A stretch of DNA of 64,000 nucleotides from assembly GCF_013359755.1 (NCBI RefSeq), contig NZ_JABMCJ010000069.1:1-64000 (forward strand). Direction: 5' to 3'. The position numbers and the translations under genes are program-made. Position 1 is the first letter of the stretch. Every line of letters starts with the position of its first letter. Shown piece by piece: positions 54,458-63,791 of the stretch. This DNA is from Tardiphaga robiniae (GTDB taxonomy: Bacteria > Pseudomonadota > Alphaproteobacteria > Rhizobiales > Xanthobacteraceae). The notes beneath the pieces were generated by a model. The model saw nothing but the letters and a program-made list of their open reading frames with translations, had not been told where the DNA came from and made no database searches.

Positions 54458-56212
54458 ATGGTCCCATCCTCCCGCTATCTCGAGGCCCCGCAACGGCTGC
54501 GCGCCTTTGTCCGTGCGCATGAAACCAGCCTTGCGATTCTGGCAGCGCTGATCGGCGTGATCGGCGGTCTCGTGGTGGCCGCCATGAGCGCTGCGGTCAG
54601 CGTTCTTCACGCGGTGTTGTTCAATCTGGAATGGGGCCAGCGGCTCTCCAGCCAGTTCTGGATCGATCCGGTGCGCGCGATTCTGGTTCCCACCTTTGGC
54701 GGGCTCCTGCTGGGCGTCGCCTTCCTGTGGCTTTTGCGCTGGCGACCGGCCCGCGAGGTCGACCCCATCGAGGCCAACGCGCTCCATGGGGGGCGGATGT
54801 CGTTCCGCGGCAGCATCATCGTCGCGCTGCAAACCGTGTGGTCCAGCGGTGTCGGGGCCTCGGTCGGCCTCGAGGCCGGCTATACCCAGCTCGCCAGCGG
54901 GCTCGGTGCCTCCATCGGGCGCGCCTTCCACCTGCGCCGCGGCGACCAGCGCGTGATGGTCGGCTGCGGTGCGGCGGCCGCGATCGCCGGCGCATTCGGT
55001 GCGCCGCTGGCCGGCGCGTTCTATGCCTTCGAACTGGTGATCGGCGGCTACACATCGGCGAGTCTGATGCCGGTCGGCATCGCCGCGGTGATTGGCTATT
55101 TCGTAGCCCATGCCTTCGATCCACTGTCGCTTGGCGTCGTTGCCGGCCGGTTCGGCGACGTGCTCGGTCATGATCTCGCAGTGGCGGCCTTGCTCGGCGT
55201 GTTCGCCGCGACCTTCGGCATCGGCATCATGCGTGTCGTCGCCTGGACCGAAGCGCTGCTCACCAAAATCAAACTGTGGCCGCCGCTGCGTCCGGCGCTG
55301 GGCGGGCTGCTGGTCGGGTTGATGGCGCTGCTGACGCCGCAAGTCATGGCATCCGGACATGGCGCGCTGCATTTCGGCGGCATGACGGCCTATCCGGTCG
55401 CATTGGTGGCCTTCGTGATGGCGCTGAAAACGCTCGCCTCGATCGTCTCGCTCGGCACCGGTTTTCGTGGCGGTCTGTTTTTTGCCACGCTGTTTCTCGG
55501 CGCGCTCGGCGGCCATCTGTTCGCGGTCGGCTTCAACGCGACCGGCATCGGCTTCACCATCGACCCCGCCGTCTACACCATCATCGGCATGAGCGCGCTG
55601 TCGGCCTCGGTGATCGGCGGGCCGCTCACCATGTCGTTCATCGCGCTCGAATCCACCGGCAATCTCTGGCTCACCACCGCGGTGCTGGTCGCCGTCATCA
55701 TCTCCACCCAGATGACGCGCGAGCTGTTCGGCTACTCCTTCGCCACGTGGCGCCTGCATCTGCGCGGCGAGACCATCCGCAGCGCCGCCGACGTGGGCTG
55801 GATCCGCGATCTCACCGTCAAGCGTCTACTGCGCCCGGACGTCCCGACCGTCGACTCCACCATGCCGCTCGACGAATTCCGCGAGAAGTTCCCGCTCGGC
55901 TCGAAGACCCAAGTCGTCGCCGTCGATCCCGAAGGCCGCTATGTCGGCCTCGCCATCGTCGCTGAAGCGCATTCGCCGGATGTGGCAGCGTTCCGGCTCG
56001 ACAGCCTGCTGCATTGTCGCGACGTCGTCCTGCATCCGGACATGAACATCCGCGACGCCATGGTGGTATTCGAGGGCGCCGAAGCGGAATCGCTGGCGGT
56101 GGTCGAGGCCGAAAGCCACCGCGTGCTCGGCACGCTCTCGGAAGCCCACGCAACACGGCGCTATGCCGAAGAGTCCGAGCAGCGCCGCCGCGAAGCCCTC
56201 GGCGAGATGTGA
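54458..56212 (+). CDS. CLC family chloride channel / antiporter with CBS domains
   Basis: 584 residues from the ATG at 54458; a GTG at 54413 would add 15. About ten membrane segments form the CLC domain, and a cytoplasmic C-terminal region (about 430-575) has a CBS-domain pair. The gating Glu is in GLEAGYTQ, where GREGP is canonical, and GGIFAP reads GGLFFA. A second Glu in FELVIGG suits the proton glutamate of exchangers. The variants suggest altered anion selectivity. It converges on a DUF2855 gene with 10 bp between. Confidence 0.87.
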   Translation: MVPSSRYLEAPQRLRAFVRAHETSLAILAALIGVIGGLVVAAMSAAVSVLHAVLFNLEWGQRLSSQFWIDPVRAILVPTFGGLLLGVAFLWLLRWRPAREVDPIEANALHGGRMSFRGSIIVALQTVWSSGVGASVGLEAGYTQLASGLGASIGRAFHLRRGDQRVMVGCGAAAAIAGAFGAPLAGAFYAFELVIGGYTSASLMPVGIAAVIGYFVAHAFDPLSLGVVAGRFGDVLGHDLAVAALLGVFAATFGIGIMRVVAWTEALLTKIKLWPPLRPALGGLLVGLMALLTPQVMASGHGALHFGGMTAYPVALVAFVMALKTLASIVSLGTGFRGGLFFATLFLGALGGHLFAVGFNATGIGFTIDPAVYTIIGMSALSASVIGGPLTMSFIALESTGNLWLTTAVLVAVIISTQMTRELFGYSFATWRLHLRGETIRSAADVGWIRDLTVKRLLRPDVPTVDSTMPLDEFREKFPLGSKTQVVAVDPEGRYVGLAIVAEAHSPDVAAFRLDSLLHCRDVVLHPDMNIRDAMVVFEGAEAESLAVVEAESHRVLGTLSEAHATRRYAEESEQRRREALGEM

Positions 56213-56222
56213 TGGTCCGCCG

Positions 56223-57317
56223 TTAGCCGTCCGCGAGCGACAGCATGTGCCCCTGATCGGGCGGCACCCGGCCGGCCAGTGTATCGCGATAGATATTCTC
56301 GACGGCGACAGGGCCACGGTTCTCGGCAACCGTGAGCGACTGTTCCAGCAGCGGCAAGAAGCCCGACCACGCCGCGTTGAAGCGGGTATCGATGCCGCCC
56401 GGTCCCCATTCTTTGGCGCGTTTGCGGATTTGGTCCGGCGCGAAGAACCATGAGGGCTTGGCGCCGGGAAGCTCTTCATCCACCGCTGCATCCTGATGGG
56501 TGAGCCCGACGCGCCCGCTATAAACGAGTTTGTCCTTGAGGTGCCGATGCAGCCGGCCGCGCAGGTCGGCATTCCCGGCCATATCGACGAAGGCCACCGG
56601 CTGATCGGCGGGCAGCGTATCGATATGATCGTAGAGCACGACATCGTCGTAGCAGCCGAGCGACCGCACGAAATCGGCGTTGCCCGTTGATGTGAGTCCG
56701 ATCACACGAACCGGCTTGCGCTTGCTGTGCAGCAGATGCGCAAGACCGAAGGCTGTCTTGCTGGAGGCACTGGAGAGAATGACAGTGCGTGCACCGAAGA
56801 ATTCCTCCTCGGCGAGAAAATCATCGACCAGGAACGAGAGCATGAAGAGCGGCCGCAGCAGCGCCTGATAGTCGCCATTGCGCCCGGCAAAGGCCGGGTC
56901 ATCCGTCACCCGCGCATAGGCATTGTAGACCGGGGCCACGCCCTGCCGATGCGCCGCGCCGTCGCGCAGGCCGCGCTTGCTGACATCCGCGGCCTCGATC
57001 ACCAGATGCGAGGCCATCGGGAAATAGCCGAACAGCCGCTCGCCTTCGGCGATCTGCGGGTGCATCGACGCGATCACCCTGCCAAAACCCCAGACCGGAA
57101 TATTGCCGAAACCATCAGGCGCCTTGAACAACTGCCAGTATTTCATGACGTCGCCCAGCATCGCATAAGTGACGTTGTTCGCGGTGAAAGCGAAGCGTTC
57201 GACCTCGACCGGAAGGCAATCATCGGACAGCTCGTCCAGTCGCGGCAGCGACATCTGCACCAGCGCGGTGTTCTGAAAATTATTCTTGGCTATGTTGAAT
57301 TGCGTATACGCGTTCAT
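56223..57317 (-). CDS. DUF2855 family protein
   Basis: 364 residues, medium-chain-reductase-like in parts: VEVERFAFTANNVTYAMLGD (part), FGYFPMASHLVI, and a Rossmann-like ILSSASSKTAFGLAHLL with VIGLTSTGNADFVRSLGCYDDVVLYD. This is the DUF2855 family, related to quinone-oxidoreductase-type proteins; enzymatic role unknown. The next gene, a broken SDR, lies upstream 105 bp on the same strand. Confidence 0.82.
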   Translation of the reverse strand: MNAYTQFNIAKNNFQNTALVQMSLPRLDELSDDCLPVEVERFAFTANNVTYAMLGDVMKYWQLFKAPDGFGNIPVWGFGRVIASMHPQIAEGERLFGYFPMASHLVIEAADVSKRGLRDGAAHRQGVAPVYNAYARVTDDPAFAGRNGDYQALLRPLFMLSFLVDDFLAEEEFFGARTVILSSASSKTAFGLAHLLHSKRKPVRVIGLTSTGNADFVRSLGCYDDVVLYDHIDTLPADQPVAFVDMAGNADLRGRLHRHLKDKLVYSGRVGLTHQDAAVDEELPGAKPSWFFAPDQIRKRAKEWGPGGIDTRFNAAWSGFLPLLEQSLTVAENRGPVAVENIYRDTLAGRVPPDQGHMLSLADG

Positions 57318-57422
57318 GATCGAACTCCGCTGCGTTTCCCTGCAGCGATCATTCCTTTCACCAATGTCTGTTTTGCGACAGCGGAGTTGTTTAAAACAAC
57401 GTCCGTTTCAAACGCTGTTCGA

Positions 57423-58214
<792 letters not shown>

Positions 58215-58288
58215 CGTCCAGTTCCTCGTTTTCACATCCGCACAGCGCGGCGCATTGTCTGCGAGGGAAATGCGGATATGTTTGCCGA

Positions 58289-58708
58289 ATGACAAGAACG
58301 CACGAGAAAGTGGGGGACTTACCTCCAGGTAAGGAACCGTGGACTGCAACGACCGCATCGGACGGGATCGAGCAGTCGCTGAAGATGATCGGCGGACGCT
58401 GGAAGCTGGAAATCCTGTTTCGTCTGTTCGGGGGCCGAATTTTGCGCTTCTCTGAACTCGAACGCGCAATCCCTGCGGCCTCGCAGAAGATGCTCGCGCA
58501 GCAATTGCGGCAGCTCGAGGCCGACGGCATTGTTCGACGCGTCGTGCATGCGCAGGTGCCTCCGAAGGTTGAATATGCGCTAACGGATTGGGGCGAGTCT
58601 CTTTGCCCTTCGCTCGACGCACTGCTCACATGGTTCGCATGGAAGCCAGCGTCCGACGCCGCAGTATCTGCCATGGGGACATCCACCTCGCCTCCTGCCG
58701 AGGAATAG
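58289..58708 (+). CDS. HxlR family transcriptional regulator
   Basis: 139 residues with the HxlR winged helix (about 32-115; [31 protein letters not shown] cited in part; ISQKMLxxxLRxLExDG-like [19 protein letters not shown]). No Cys is present, so a thiol redox switch like that of some HxlR proteins is not apparent. It is divergent from the interrupted SDR gene across 74 bp with an inverted repeat, so regulation of that SDR is likely. Confidence 0.9.
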   Translation: MTRTHEKVGDLPPGKEPWTATTASDGIEQSLKMIGGRWKLEILFRLFGGRILRFSELERAIPAASQKMLAQQLRQLEADGIVRRVVHAQVPPKVEYALTDWGESLCPSLDALLTWFAWKPASDAAVSAMGTSTSPPAEE

Positions 58709-58746
58709 CCTGGCCCGCGCAGTCGATGCTGCGGCCCGCGACGTGT

Positions 58747-59403
58747 TCACTTCGCCGGTTTGCCGATCACGCCTTCGCGCTTCTTGATGGCGTGATAGTA
58801 AGCCCACCACAGATGCGCCGCGGCGCCGCGCAGCGGACGCCATGGTTCTGCCAGCGGCGCCATCTGTTTCACGGTCGGACGCTCCTTGAGACCGAGCCCG
58901 ACCTTGATGGATTCCTGAATGGCGACATCGCCCGCCGGCCATGCGTCGCCATGGCCGAGACAAAACAGCAGATAGACGTCGGCCGTCCATGGTCCGATGC
59001 CGTGCAATGCGACCAGCGTGTTATGCGCAGCGTCGGCGTCTTCCTCGGCGAGCACATCGAGATTCAACCGCTCCTCGACGAGTTCGCGCGCCAGCGCCTT
59101 CAATGTCTTGATCTTCGCCGCCGACAGGCCAAGCCGGCCCAGGCGATCGGTACGCGCCTTGCGGATGGCGTGATGATCGAATGGCGAGAAGGCGCCGGAG
59201 ACGCGTCCCCAGATCGCCGAAGCCGATGCCACCGAGACCTGCTGCCCGCAGACGATCTGCGCAAGCCCTTCGAAGCCCGGCGCACGTTGCCGCAGCGCCG
59301 GCATCCCGGCCATGGCCAGGATCGGTTTCAGCCGCGGGTCGAGCTTCACCAGCTCCATAACGGCGGCGTCGAGCACGGATTGATCGGTAAGATGAACGGT
59401 CAT
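58747..59403 (-). CDS. DNA-3-methyladenine glycosylase II (AlkA-like)
   Basis: 218-residue base-excision glycosylase of the HhH-GPD family. The helix-hairpin-helix GIGPWTADVYLL (about 135-146) and the catalytic Asp159 in AWPAGDVAI are intact. It lacks the N-terminal domain of E. coli AlkA, like other short bacterial versions. It removes alkylated purines. Converges on hxlR with 38 bp between. Confidence 0.9.
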   Translation of the reverse strand: MTVHLTDQSVLDAAVMELVKLDPRLKPILAMAGMPALRQRAPGFEGLAQIVCGQQVSVASASAIWGRVSGAFSPFDHHAIRKARTDRLGRLGLSAAKIKTLKALARELVEERLNLDVLAEEDADAAHNTLVALHGIGPWTADVYLLFCLGHGDAWPAGDVAIQESIKVGLGLKERPTVKQMAPLAEPWRPLRGAAAHLWWAYYHAIKKREGVIGKPAK

Positions 59404-59537
59404 GATCCCCAAGGATCACCACGGCGTGACCGCAAGATCAATGCTGCCAATGAATGCGCTGCGGCAATAGCGCACCATGCAACCGGGAACCAAAGCCCCG
59501 GACGTCGCGTTGTTTGGGTTCAATGGAGGCTACCGCT

Positions 59538-59753
59538 ATGCGGACGTTTTTTGGAATGATCCTGGGTGCACTGATCCTGGGCATCGGCGTTTACATCTAC
59601 GATTCGATGTCGAGCTCGTCAGTGGCGAACGGCCAGACGGCGCAGGAGCGCCGGACGATCGTCAACTGGGATGTTGCTGCCAATGAGTGGGAAGCACTGA
59701 AGACGCGCACCAAGCAGGATTGGGCCAAGCTCACCTCGCAGGTGAAATCGTAA
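59538..59753 (+). CDS. Small membrane-anchored hypothetical protein
   Basis: 71 residues: one N-terminal membrane segment (about 4-22, GMILGALILGIGVYIYD) and a soluble charged part rich in Thr, Lys and Trp (NWDVAANEWEALKTRTKQDW). GGAGG lies 9 nt before the ATG. No recognised family. It is followed by a strong terminator. Confidence 0.65.
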   Translation: MRTFFGMILGALILGIGVYIYDSMSSSSVANGQTAQERRTIVNWDVAANEWEALKTRTKQDWAKLTSQVKS

Positions 59754-59792
59754 GCACATCAGCAACGAGAAGACTGGTTACGCCGATCAAAG

Positions 59793-59822
59793 ATGCCCTC
59801 GCCGATGAGCGGGGGCATTTTT
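59793..59822 (+). terminator. Intrinsic terminator after the small protein gene
   Basis: 10-bp stem ATGCCCTCGC / GCGGGGGCAT (one G-U pair) with a 6-nt loop and a T5 tract on the plus strand (59818-59822). It ends the 59538 gene and faces the 3' end of the opposite dsbA-like gene. Confidence 0.85.
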
Positions 59823-59843
59823 CTGTCTTGAACGTGCCGACTT

Positions 59844-60521
59844 TTACTTCTTCGCAGCCGCGGCCTTACGCGCATCGGCGATCGCGAGAACGAATTGTTC
59901 TTTGGTGATCGGCCCGGGAATGCGGAACTTGCCGACGATAAAGGATGGCGTGCCGTTAAAGCCGAAAGCCGTCGCCTGCTCATCGATCTGCTTCAGCTTG
60001 GCAACGATCGCATCCTGATTTTTCTGCAGATCGGCGACGGCGCGATCGACATCGATACCGGCCTTGGCGAGCCGGTCACGCGCGATCGCTTCCGTCAGTT
60101 TGGTATCGAGGCTGATCAGGGCGTCTTGCGCCTCGATGAACTTGTTCTGGTATCTGGCAGCGAGCACGAGACGGGCCGCATAGACGGACACCGGCCCGAG
60201 GATCGGCCAGTCCTTCGACACCAGGCGAACCTTGCCGTCTTCCTTCACCAGGGCGTGCAGGTCGGGGGCGATCTTGCGGCAATAGGGGCATTGGTAGTCG
60301 AAATATTCGACGATGGTGATGTCGCCCTTCGGGTTACCGGCGGCCGGGATGTCCGGATCGCGGAGTACCGCGGCTTCGTTAAGGACGTCTTCGTCCTTGG
60401 CGGCACCAGATGCCGCGAGGACCTTGCCGGACGCGCCGAGCAGCATGGCGCCACCGAAAAGCCCGAGCGCAGCGCGGCGCGTCGTGGCGGTCTTCGAGGT
60501 CTCGCGGATTGCGGCGGTCAT
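59844..60521 (-). CDS. DsbA family thiol:disulfide protein
   Basis: 225 residues: N-terminal export signal with a twin-Arg-like TTRRAALGLFGG stretch (about 13-35), then a DsbA/thioredoxin fold with CPYC (Cys78, Cys81) and cis-Pro in GTPSF. It oxidises or reduces periplasmic cysteines. Whether it exports by Tat or Sec is not decided by the motif alone. It follows tauE-like gene by 33 bp on the same strand. Confidence 0.88.
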   Translation of the reverse strand: MTAAIRETSKTATTRRAALGLFGGAMLLGASGKVLAASGAAKDEDVLNEAAVLRDPDIPAAGNPKGDITIVEYFDYQCPYCRKIAPDLHALVKEDGKVRLVSKDWPILGPVSVYAARLVLAARYQNKFIEAQDALISLDTKLTEAIARDRLAKAGIDVDRAVADLQKNQDAIVAKLKQIDEQATAFGFNGTPSFIVGKFRIPGPITKEQFVLAIADARKAAAAKK

Positions 60522-60554
60522 GATGTTCTCCGAAGACGCATCATGCGCCAGCGC

Positions 60555-61334
60555 TCAGGTGATGTAGATGTTGCGGGCCAACATATAGAGCGCCACGACG
60601 ATAATGATAGACGCAAAAACGGTATTCAACGCGCCCCGCCGCAGCGACAGATGCCGCGCCAGGCTGGTTCCCAACAGTCCGCCGAGCAGACCACCCAGAA
60701 TGAACACCAGCGCAAGTTTCCAGGAGATCAGCCCGGACCAGGCATAGCTCGATGCCGTGGTGAGACCGAATGCGGTGACCGCCACCAGCGATGACGAGAT
60801 CGCACTCATGATCGACATGCCCGTGGCCGCCATCAGCGCCGGCACGATCAGAAAGCCGCCACCGATTCCGAAGAAGCCGGACAGCGCGCCGGTGACAAGA
60901 CCCAGCGCAAGCAGCGAAGGCGTGTTCGACATGCTGATCTCGACGCGGTGCTCGCCGACTTGGGCGCGCGTCTTCAGCATCAGCACGGCGATCACCAGCA
61001 TCAGGACCGCGAACAGCGCCAGCAAATTCTGCCCGTCCACCTGCTTGCCGAGAATCGAGCCTCCGAGCGCACCGGCGATTCCTGCAGCAGCAAACACCAG
61101 CGCGCAGGACCAGTGCACATTGCCCCCACGCGCATGATTGCCGAGATTGACCGCCGCATTGGCGGCGACCGCAATGGCGCTGGTGCCGATCGCGACATGG
61201 GGCTCGGGAACGCCGACAACATAGACCATCAGCGGCACAGCGAGGATCGAGCCGCCGCCACCGACCAGGCCGAGCGAGAAGCCGACCAGTGCGCCCGAAG
61301 CCAGGCCGAGCGCCCCCTGCATCACAGTCATCAT
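60555..61334 (-). CDS. TauE/SafE family sulfite exporter-like protein
   Basis: 259 residues with about eight membrane segments and the TauE/SafE hallmark repeats (FSLGLVGGGGSILAVPLMVYVVGV early and FFGIGGGFLIVPALM later, cited in part). The family exports sulfite, organosulfur compounds or other anions. Position before dsbA-like gene hints at a link to thiol or sulfur chemistry, which is speculative. Confidence 0.88.
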   Translation of the reverse strand: MMTVMQGALGLASGALVGFSLGLVGGGGSILAVPLMVYVVGVPEPHVAIGTSAIAVAANAAVNLGNHARGGNVHWSCALVFAAAGIAGALGGSILGKQVDGQNLLALFAVLMLVIAVLMLKTRAQVGEHRVEISMSNTPSLLALGLVTGALSGFFGIGGGFLIVPALMAATGMSIMSAISSSLVAVTAFGLTTASSYAWSGLISWKLALVFILGGLLGGLLGTSLARHLSLRRGALNTVFASIIIVVALYMLARNIYIT

Positions 61335-61361
61335 GAACGGCTGATTCTCATCTTCTCATCT

Positions 61362-61409
61362 GAGCATGATCTTTCGAAAAAATCAGTGTCCACTTGTTCG
61401 GATCATGCG
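61362..61409. repeat. Dispersed GAGCATGATC...GATCATGCGC palindromic repeat
   Basis: GAGCATGATCTTTCGAAAA at one end and GATCATGCGC at the other flank a degenerate centre; the arms are inverted copies. A similar repeat with GAGCATGATC termini is widespread between genes of Rhizobiales. It lies upstream of tauE-like gene and downstream of lrgB. Confidence 0.65.
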
Positions 61410-61499
61410 CGCAACGGCGTGACCATAATGACCTTTCCGGCCCGGCTCCATGCAGCCGGCATCACAAATCCGCCTGCCGGGAAAACGCTGTCGTGAGCA

Positions 61500-62225
61500 T
61501 CAGCGCACCAGCAGGGTGACGGCAAGCGGAACCAACAGGGAGGTCACCAGCGCATTCAGGCTCATGGCGATGCCAGCAAAGACGCCGGCCACGGCATCCA
61601 CCTGAAAGGCCCGTGCGGTGCCGATCCCATGCGACGCCAATCCGACGGCAAAGCCACGGGCGCGATAGTCGCTGATGCCCATGCGGTTCATCATCGGCGT
61701 GACGATGATCGCCCCCATGATGCCGGTCAGCACCACGGCCACCGCGGTCAGCGATGCGTCAGCGCCGAGCGACTCGCTGATGCCCATGGCGACGCCGGCG
61801 GTGACCGATTTCGGCGCCAGCGACAGCACCACATTTTGCGGCAGGCCGAAGGCCTTTGCCAGCAACACCACCGAGACGATTGCCGTGGCACAGCCGACCA
61901 CCAGCGCAGCGAGCATCGGCACGATCGCTGCCGCCACGACCTTGCGATTCTCATAGAGTGGCACCGCGAGCGCCACGGTCGCCGGACCGAGCAGGAAGTG
62001 CACGAATTGCGCACCGCTGAAATAGGTCGTGTAGGACGTCCCGGTCATCAGCAGGAACACGGCGATGATCCACATCGAGTGGAACACCGGATTGGCGAAC
62101 GGATGCCGGCCGGTCGCCAGCGACAGCGCATCCGCCGTCGCATAGACCAGCAGCGTCACGGTCAGCCAGAGCAGAGGCTGCTGCGAGAGATAGACCCAGA
62201 GTGAGAACGGATTGGCGGTCATCAC
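61500..62225 (-). CDS. lrgB: LrgB family protein
   Basis: 241 residues with about seven membrane segments (PLLWLTVTLLVYATADALS; FGLPQNVVLSLAPKSVTAGVAMGISE cited in part; MMNRMGISDYRARGFAVGLASHGIGTA). CidB/LrgB partners CidA/LrgA in a holin-like system and may export pyruvate in Bacillus. It overlaps the lrgA stop by 4 bp. Confidence 0.88.
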   Translation of the reverse strand: MMTANPFSLWVYLSQQPLLWLTVTLLVYATADALSLATGRHPFANPVFHSMWIIAVFLLMTGTSYTTYFSGAQFVHFLLGPATVALAVPLYENRKVVAAAIVPMLAALVVGCATAIVSVVLLAKAFGLPQNVVLSLAPKSVTAGVAMGISESLGADASLTAVAVVLTGIMGAIIVTPMMNRMGISDYRARGFAVGLASHGIGTARAFQVDAVAGVFAGIAMSLNALVTSLLVPLAVTLLVR

Positions 62226-62605
62226 GCGCTCCGCCCGCGTGTCATGACCCGGCTGATGATGAGGAACGTCGCCACCGTCACCAGCAACGTGATCACGACC
62301 GAGATCGCCAGAACACCGACGATGGCCGTGCCATGTTCGGCCAGCAGATCGAGCTTCTGCACCACGCCGACACCGGCGGGAATGAACATCAGCGACAGAT
62401 GCGCGAGCAGGCCCTTCGCGGCATTCTCCACGCCGCCGCCCTGCAGCGGCCCCTGCGCAAATAGCGCGGCACGATCACGCAGCAACAGCAGAACGAGCAG
62501 CAACAGCATGCCGAGCACCGGGCCGGGCACCGGCCATGCAAAAGCGCGCACAGCGATCTCGCCAGCGAGCTGGCACAGCAGGATCAGGGATAGACTGGCA
62601 ATCAT
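62222..62605 (-). CDS. lrgA: CidA/LrgA family holin-like protein
   Basis: 127 residues with four membrane segments (PVPGPVLGMLLLLVLLLLRDRA cited in part). The CidA/LrgA type forms membrane oligomers that affect murein hydrolase activity and cell death in Gram-positives; in this group the role is unclear. It overlaps lrgB by 4 bp (ATGA). Confidence 0.87.
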   Translation of the reverse strand: MIASLSLILLCQLAGEIAVRAFAWPVPGPVLGMLLLLVLLLLRDRAALFAQGPLQGGGVENAAKGLLAHLSLMFIPAGVGVVQKLDLLAEHGTAIVGVLAISVVITLLVTVATFLIISRVMTRGRSA

Positions 62606-62683
62606 GGGGACTCCGCGGGTGACGGATCGTTATCGCCCGCGAAGCAAGTGATGTCGATCAACCCCAGCGCGCGGCTGATCCGA

Positions 62684-63205
62684 TCAGGCGGCACCCTTCA
62701 GCTTCTTGGTGCATTCGCTGTAGTAGCCGCCGCCTTTTTCGATCCACTTCATGCCGCCATTGGCATTGGCGGCCTTGTTGGCATTGTACTGATCCACGCA
62801 GGTGTGCATCCGCGCCTTGCCGGCCGTCTCCTTGGCGTATTTCGGATCGACCGCCGACGGGAAGGTGGCAGGGCCTGCCGGAGCCGCAGCTGTCGTCGCT
62901 GCCGGCTTGGGGGCTGCAGCAGGTTTGGGAGCCGCTGCGGGCTTGGCTTCAGCAGGCTTGGCTTCGGCAGCCTTCGGCGCCGCGGTTGCAGCAGGCGCAG
63001 CGGCGGGCGTCGTCGCAGCGGCATCGGTCCCGCATTCGGCTTTGCGGAAGTCATTCCATTTCTGGCCGTTCAGCGTGCCGGCGGTCTTGGCCGCCTGATA
63101 TTTTGCACTGCATTCAGTCGCGGTGAGTGCATGGGCCGGACTGAAAGCAAGCAAAGCAAAACTGGACACTGCAATCGCGCAGGCGAATTTGACAGGCATT
63201 GTCAT
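62684..63205 (-). CDS. Secreted protein with two PsiF-like Cys repeats
   Basis: 173 residues from the ATG at 63205 (GGGAG upstream). Signal peptide (about 1-26, AHA), then a Cys-x..-Trp-x..-Cys unit (about 30-58), a Pro/Ala/Lys-rich linker, and a second Cys-Cys unit at the C-terminus (about 130-165; RMHTCVDQYNANK ... GGYYSECTKK). Each unit resembles the PsiF repeat of the neighbouring gene. Periplasmic, function unknown. Confidence 0.72.
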   Translation of the reverse strand: MTMPVKFACAIAVSSFALLAFSPAHALTATECSAKYQAAKTAGTLNGQKWNDFRKAECGTDAAATTPAAAPAATAAPKAAEAKPAEAKPAAAPKPAAAPKPAATTAAAPAGPATFPSAVDPKYAKETAGKARMHTCVDQYNANKAANANGGMKWIEKGGGYYSECTKKLKGAA

Positions 63206-63400
63206 GGCGTTCTCTCCCTTTGCTACACAAAGTAAAAGTAGACGATGGCATCCTATCGCTACCGCTGCATGTGGCAACGACATCGCAGCTCCCCGCGAAA
63301 AATTATCGTGATCGCACCATCAGATATATTTGAACTCATTCACCTGCCGTTCAGCCCGGCGCGCCCACCCTGTCCTCCCTGTTCAATTCGAGGTGCTGCC

Positions 63401-63676
63401 ATGATCCGATTCGCTTCCAGCCTAGCTACCGCTGCCGTCGCCTCCTTCCTCCTGGTCGGCGCGGCCACCGCTCAGACACCTGCGCCGGCGGCCACCAAGA
63501 CTGCGCCCGCCAAGGCGGCCCCCGCCGAGAAGATGGCGCCTGCGGACAAGACAGCCGAGAAACCCCGCACCGCAGCGTCACTCGAATGTTCGAAACAGGC
63601 CGATGCCAAGGGCCTGCATGGCACCGAGCGCCGTAAATTCCGTTCTGAATGCAAGAAGACCACGAAACCGAACTAA
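63401..63676 (+). CDS. PsiF repeat-containing protein
   Basis: 91 residues from the ATG at 63401: signal peptide (about 1-24, ATAQ), a Lys/Ala/Pro-rich linker and one C-terminal PsiF unit (ECSKQADAKGLHGTERR...ECKK). PsiF was named for phosphate-starvation induction in E. coli; its biochemical role is unknown. A strong hairpin follows the stop. It is divergent from the two-repeat protein across 195 bp. Confidence 0.78.
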   Translation: MIRFASSLATAAVASFLLVGAATAQTPAPAATKTAPAKAAPAEKMAPADKTAEKPRTAASLECSKQADAKGLHGTERRKFRSECKKTTKPN

Positions 63677-63690
63677 ACTCTCGTCATGCG

Positions 63691-63721
63691 CCTGTCCCTC
63701 GCCCGGAAAGCGAGGGACAGG
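63691..63721 (+). terminator. Hairpin after psiF-like gene
   Basis: Perfect 12-bp stem CCTGTCCCTCGC / GCGAGGGACAGG with a 7-nt loop, 14 bp past the stop. No T-tract follows, so it may be a terminator or an mRNA-stabilising hairpin. Confidence 0.6.
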
Positions 63722-63791
63722 TAGACCACACTGCATTTGTCGACAGGTGCGGACTTTGCCATAAAGCGGGCTCCTTCAGCTTTCCGTGCAA

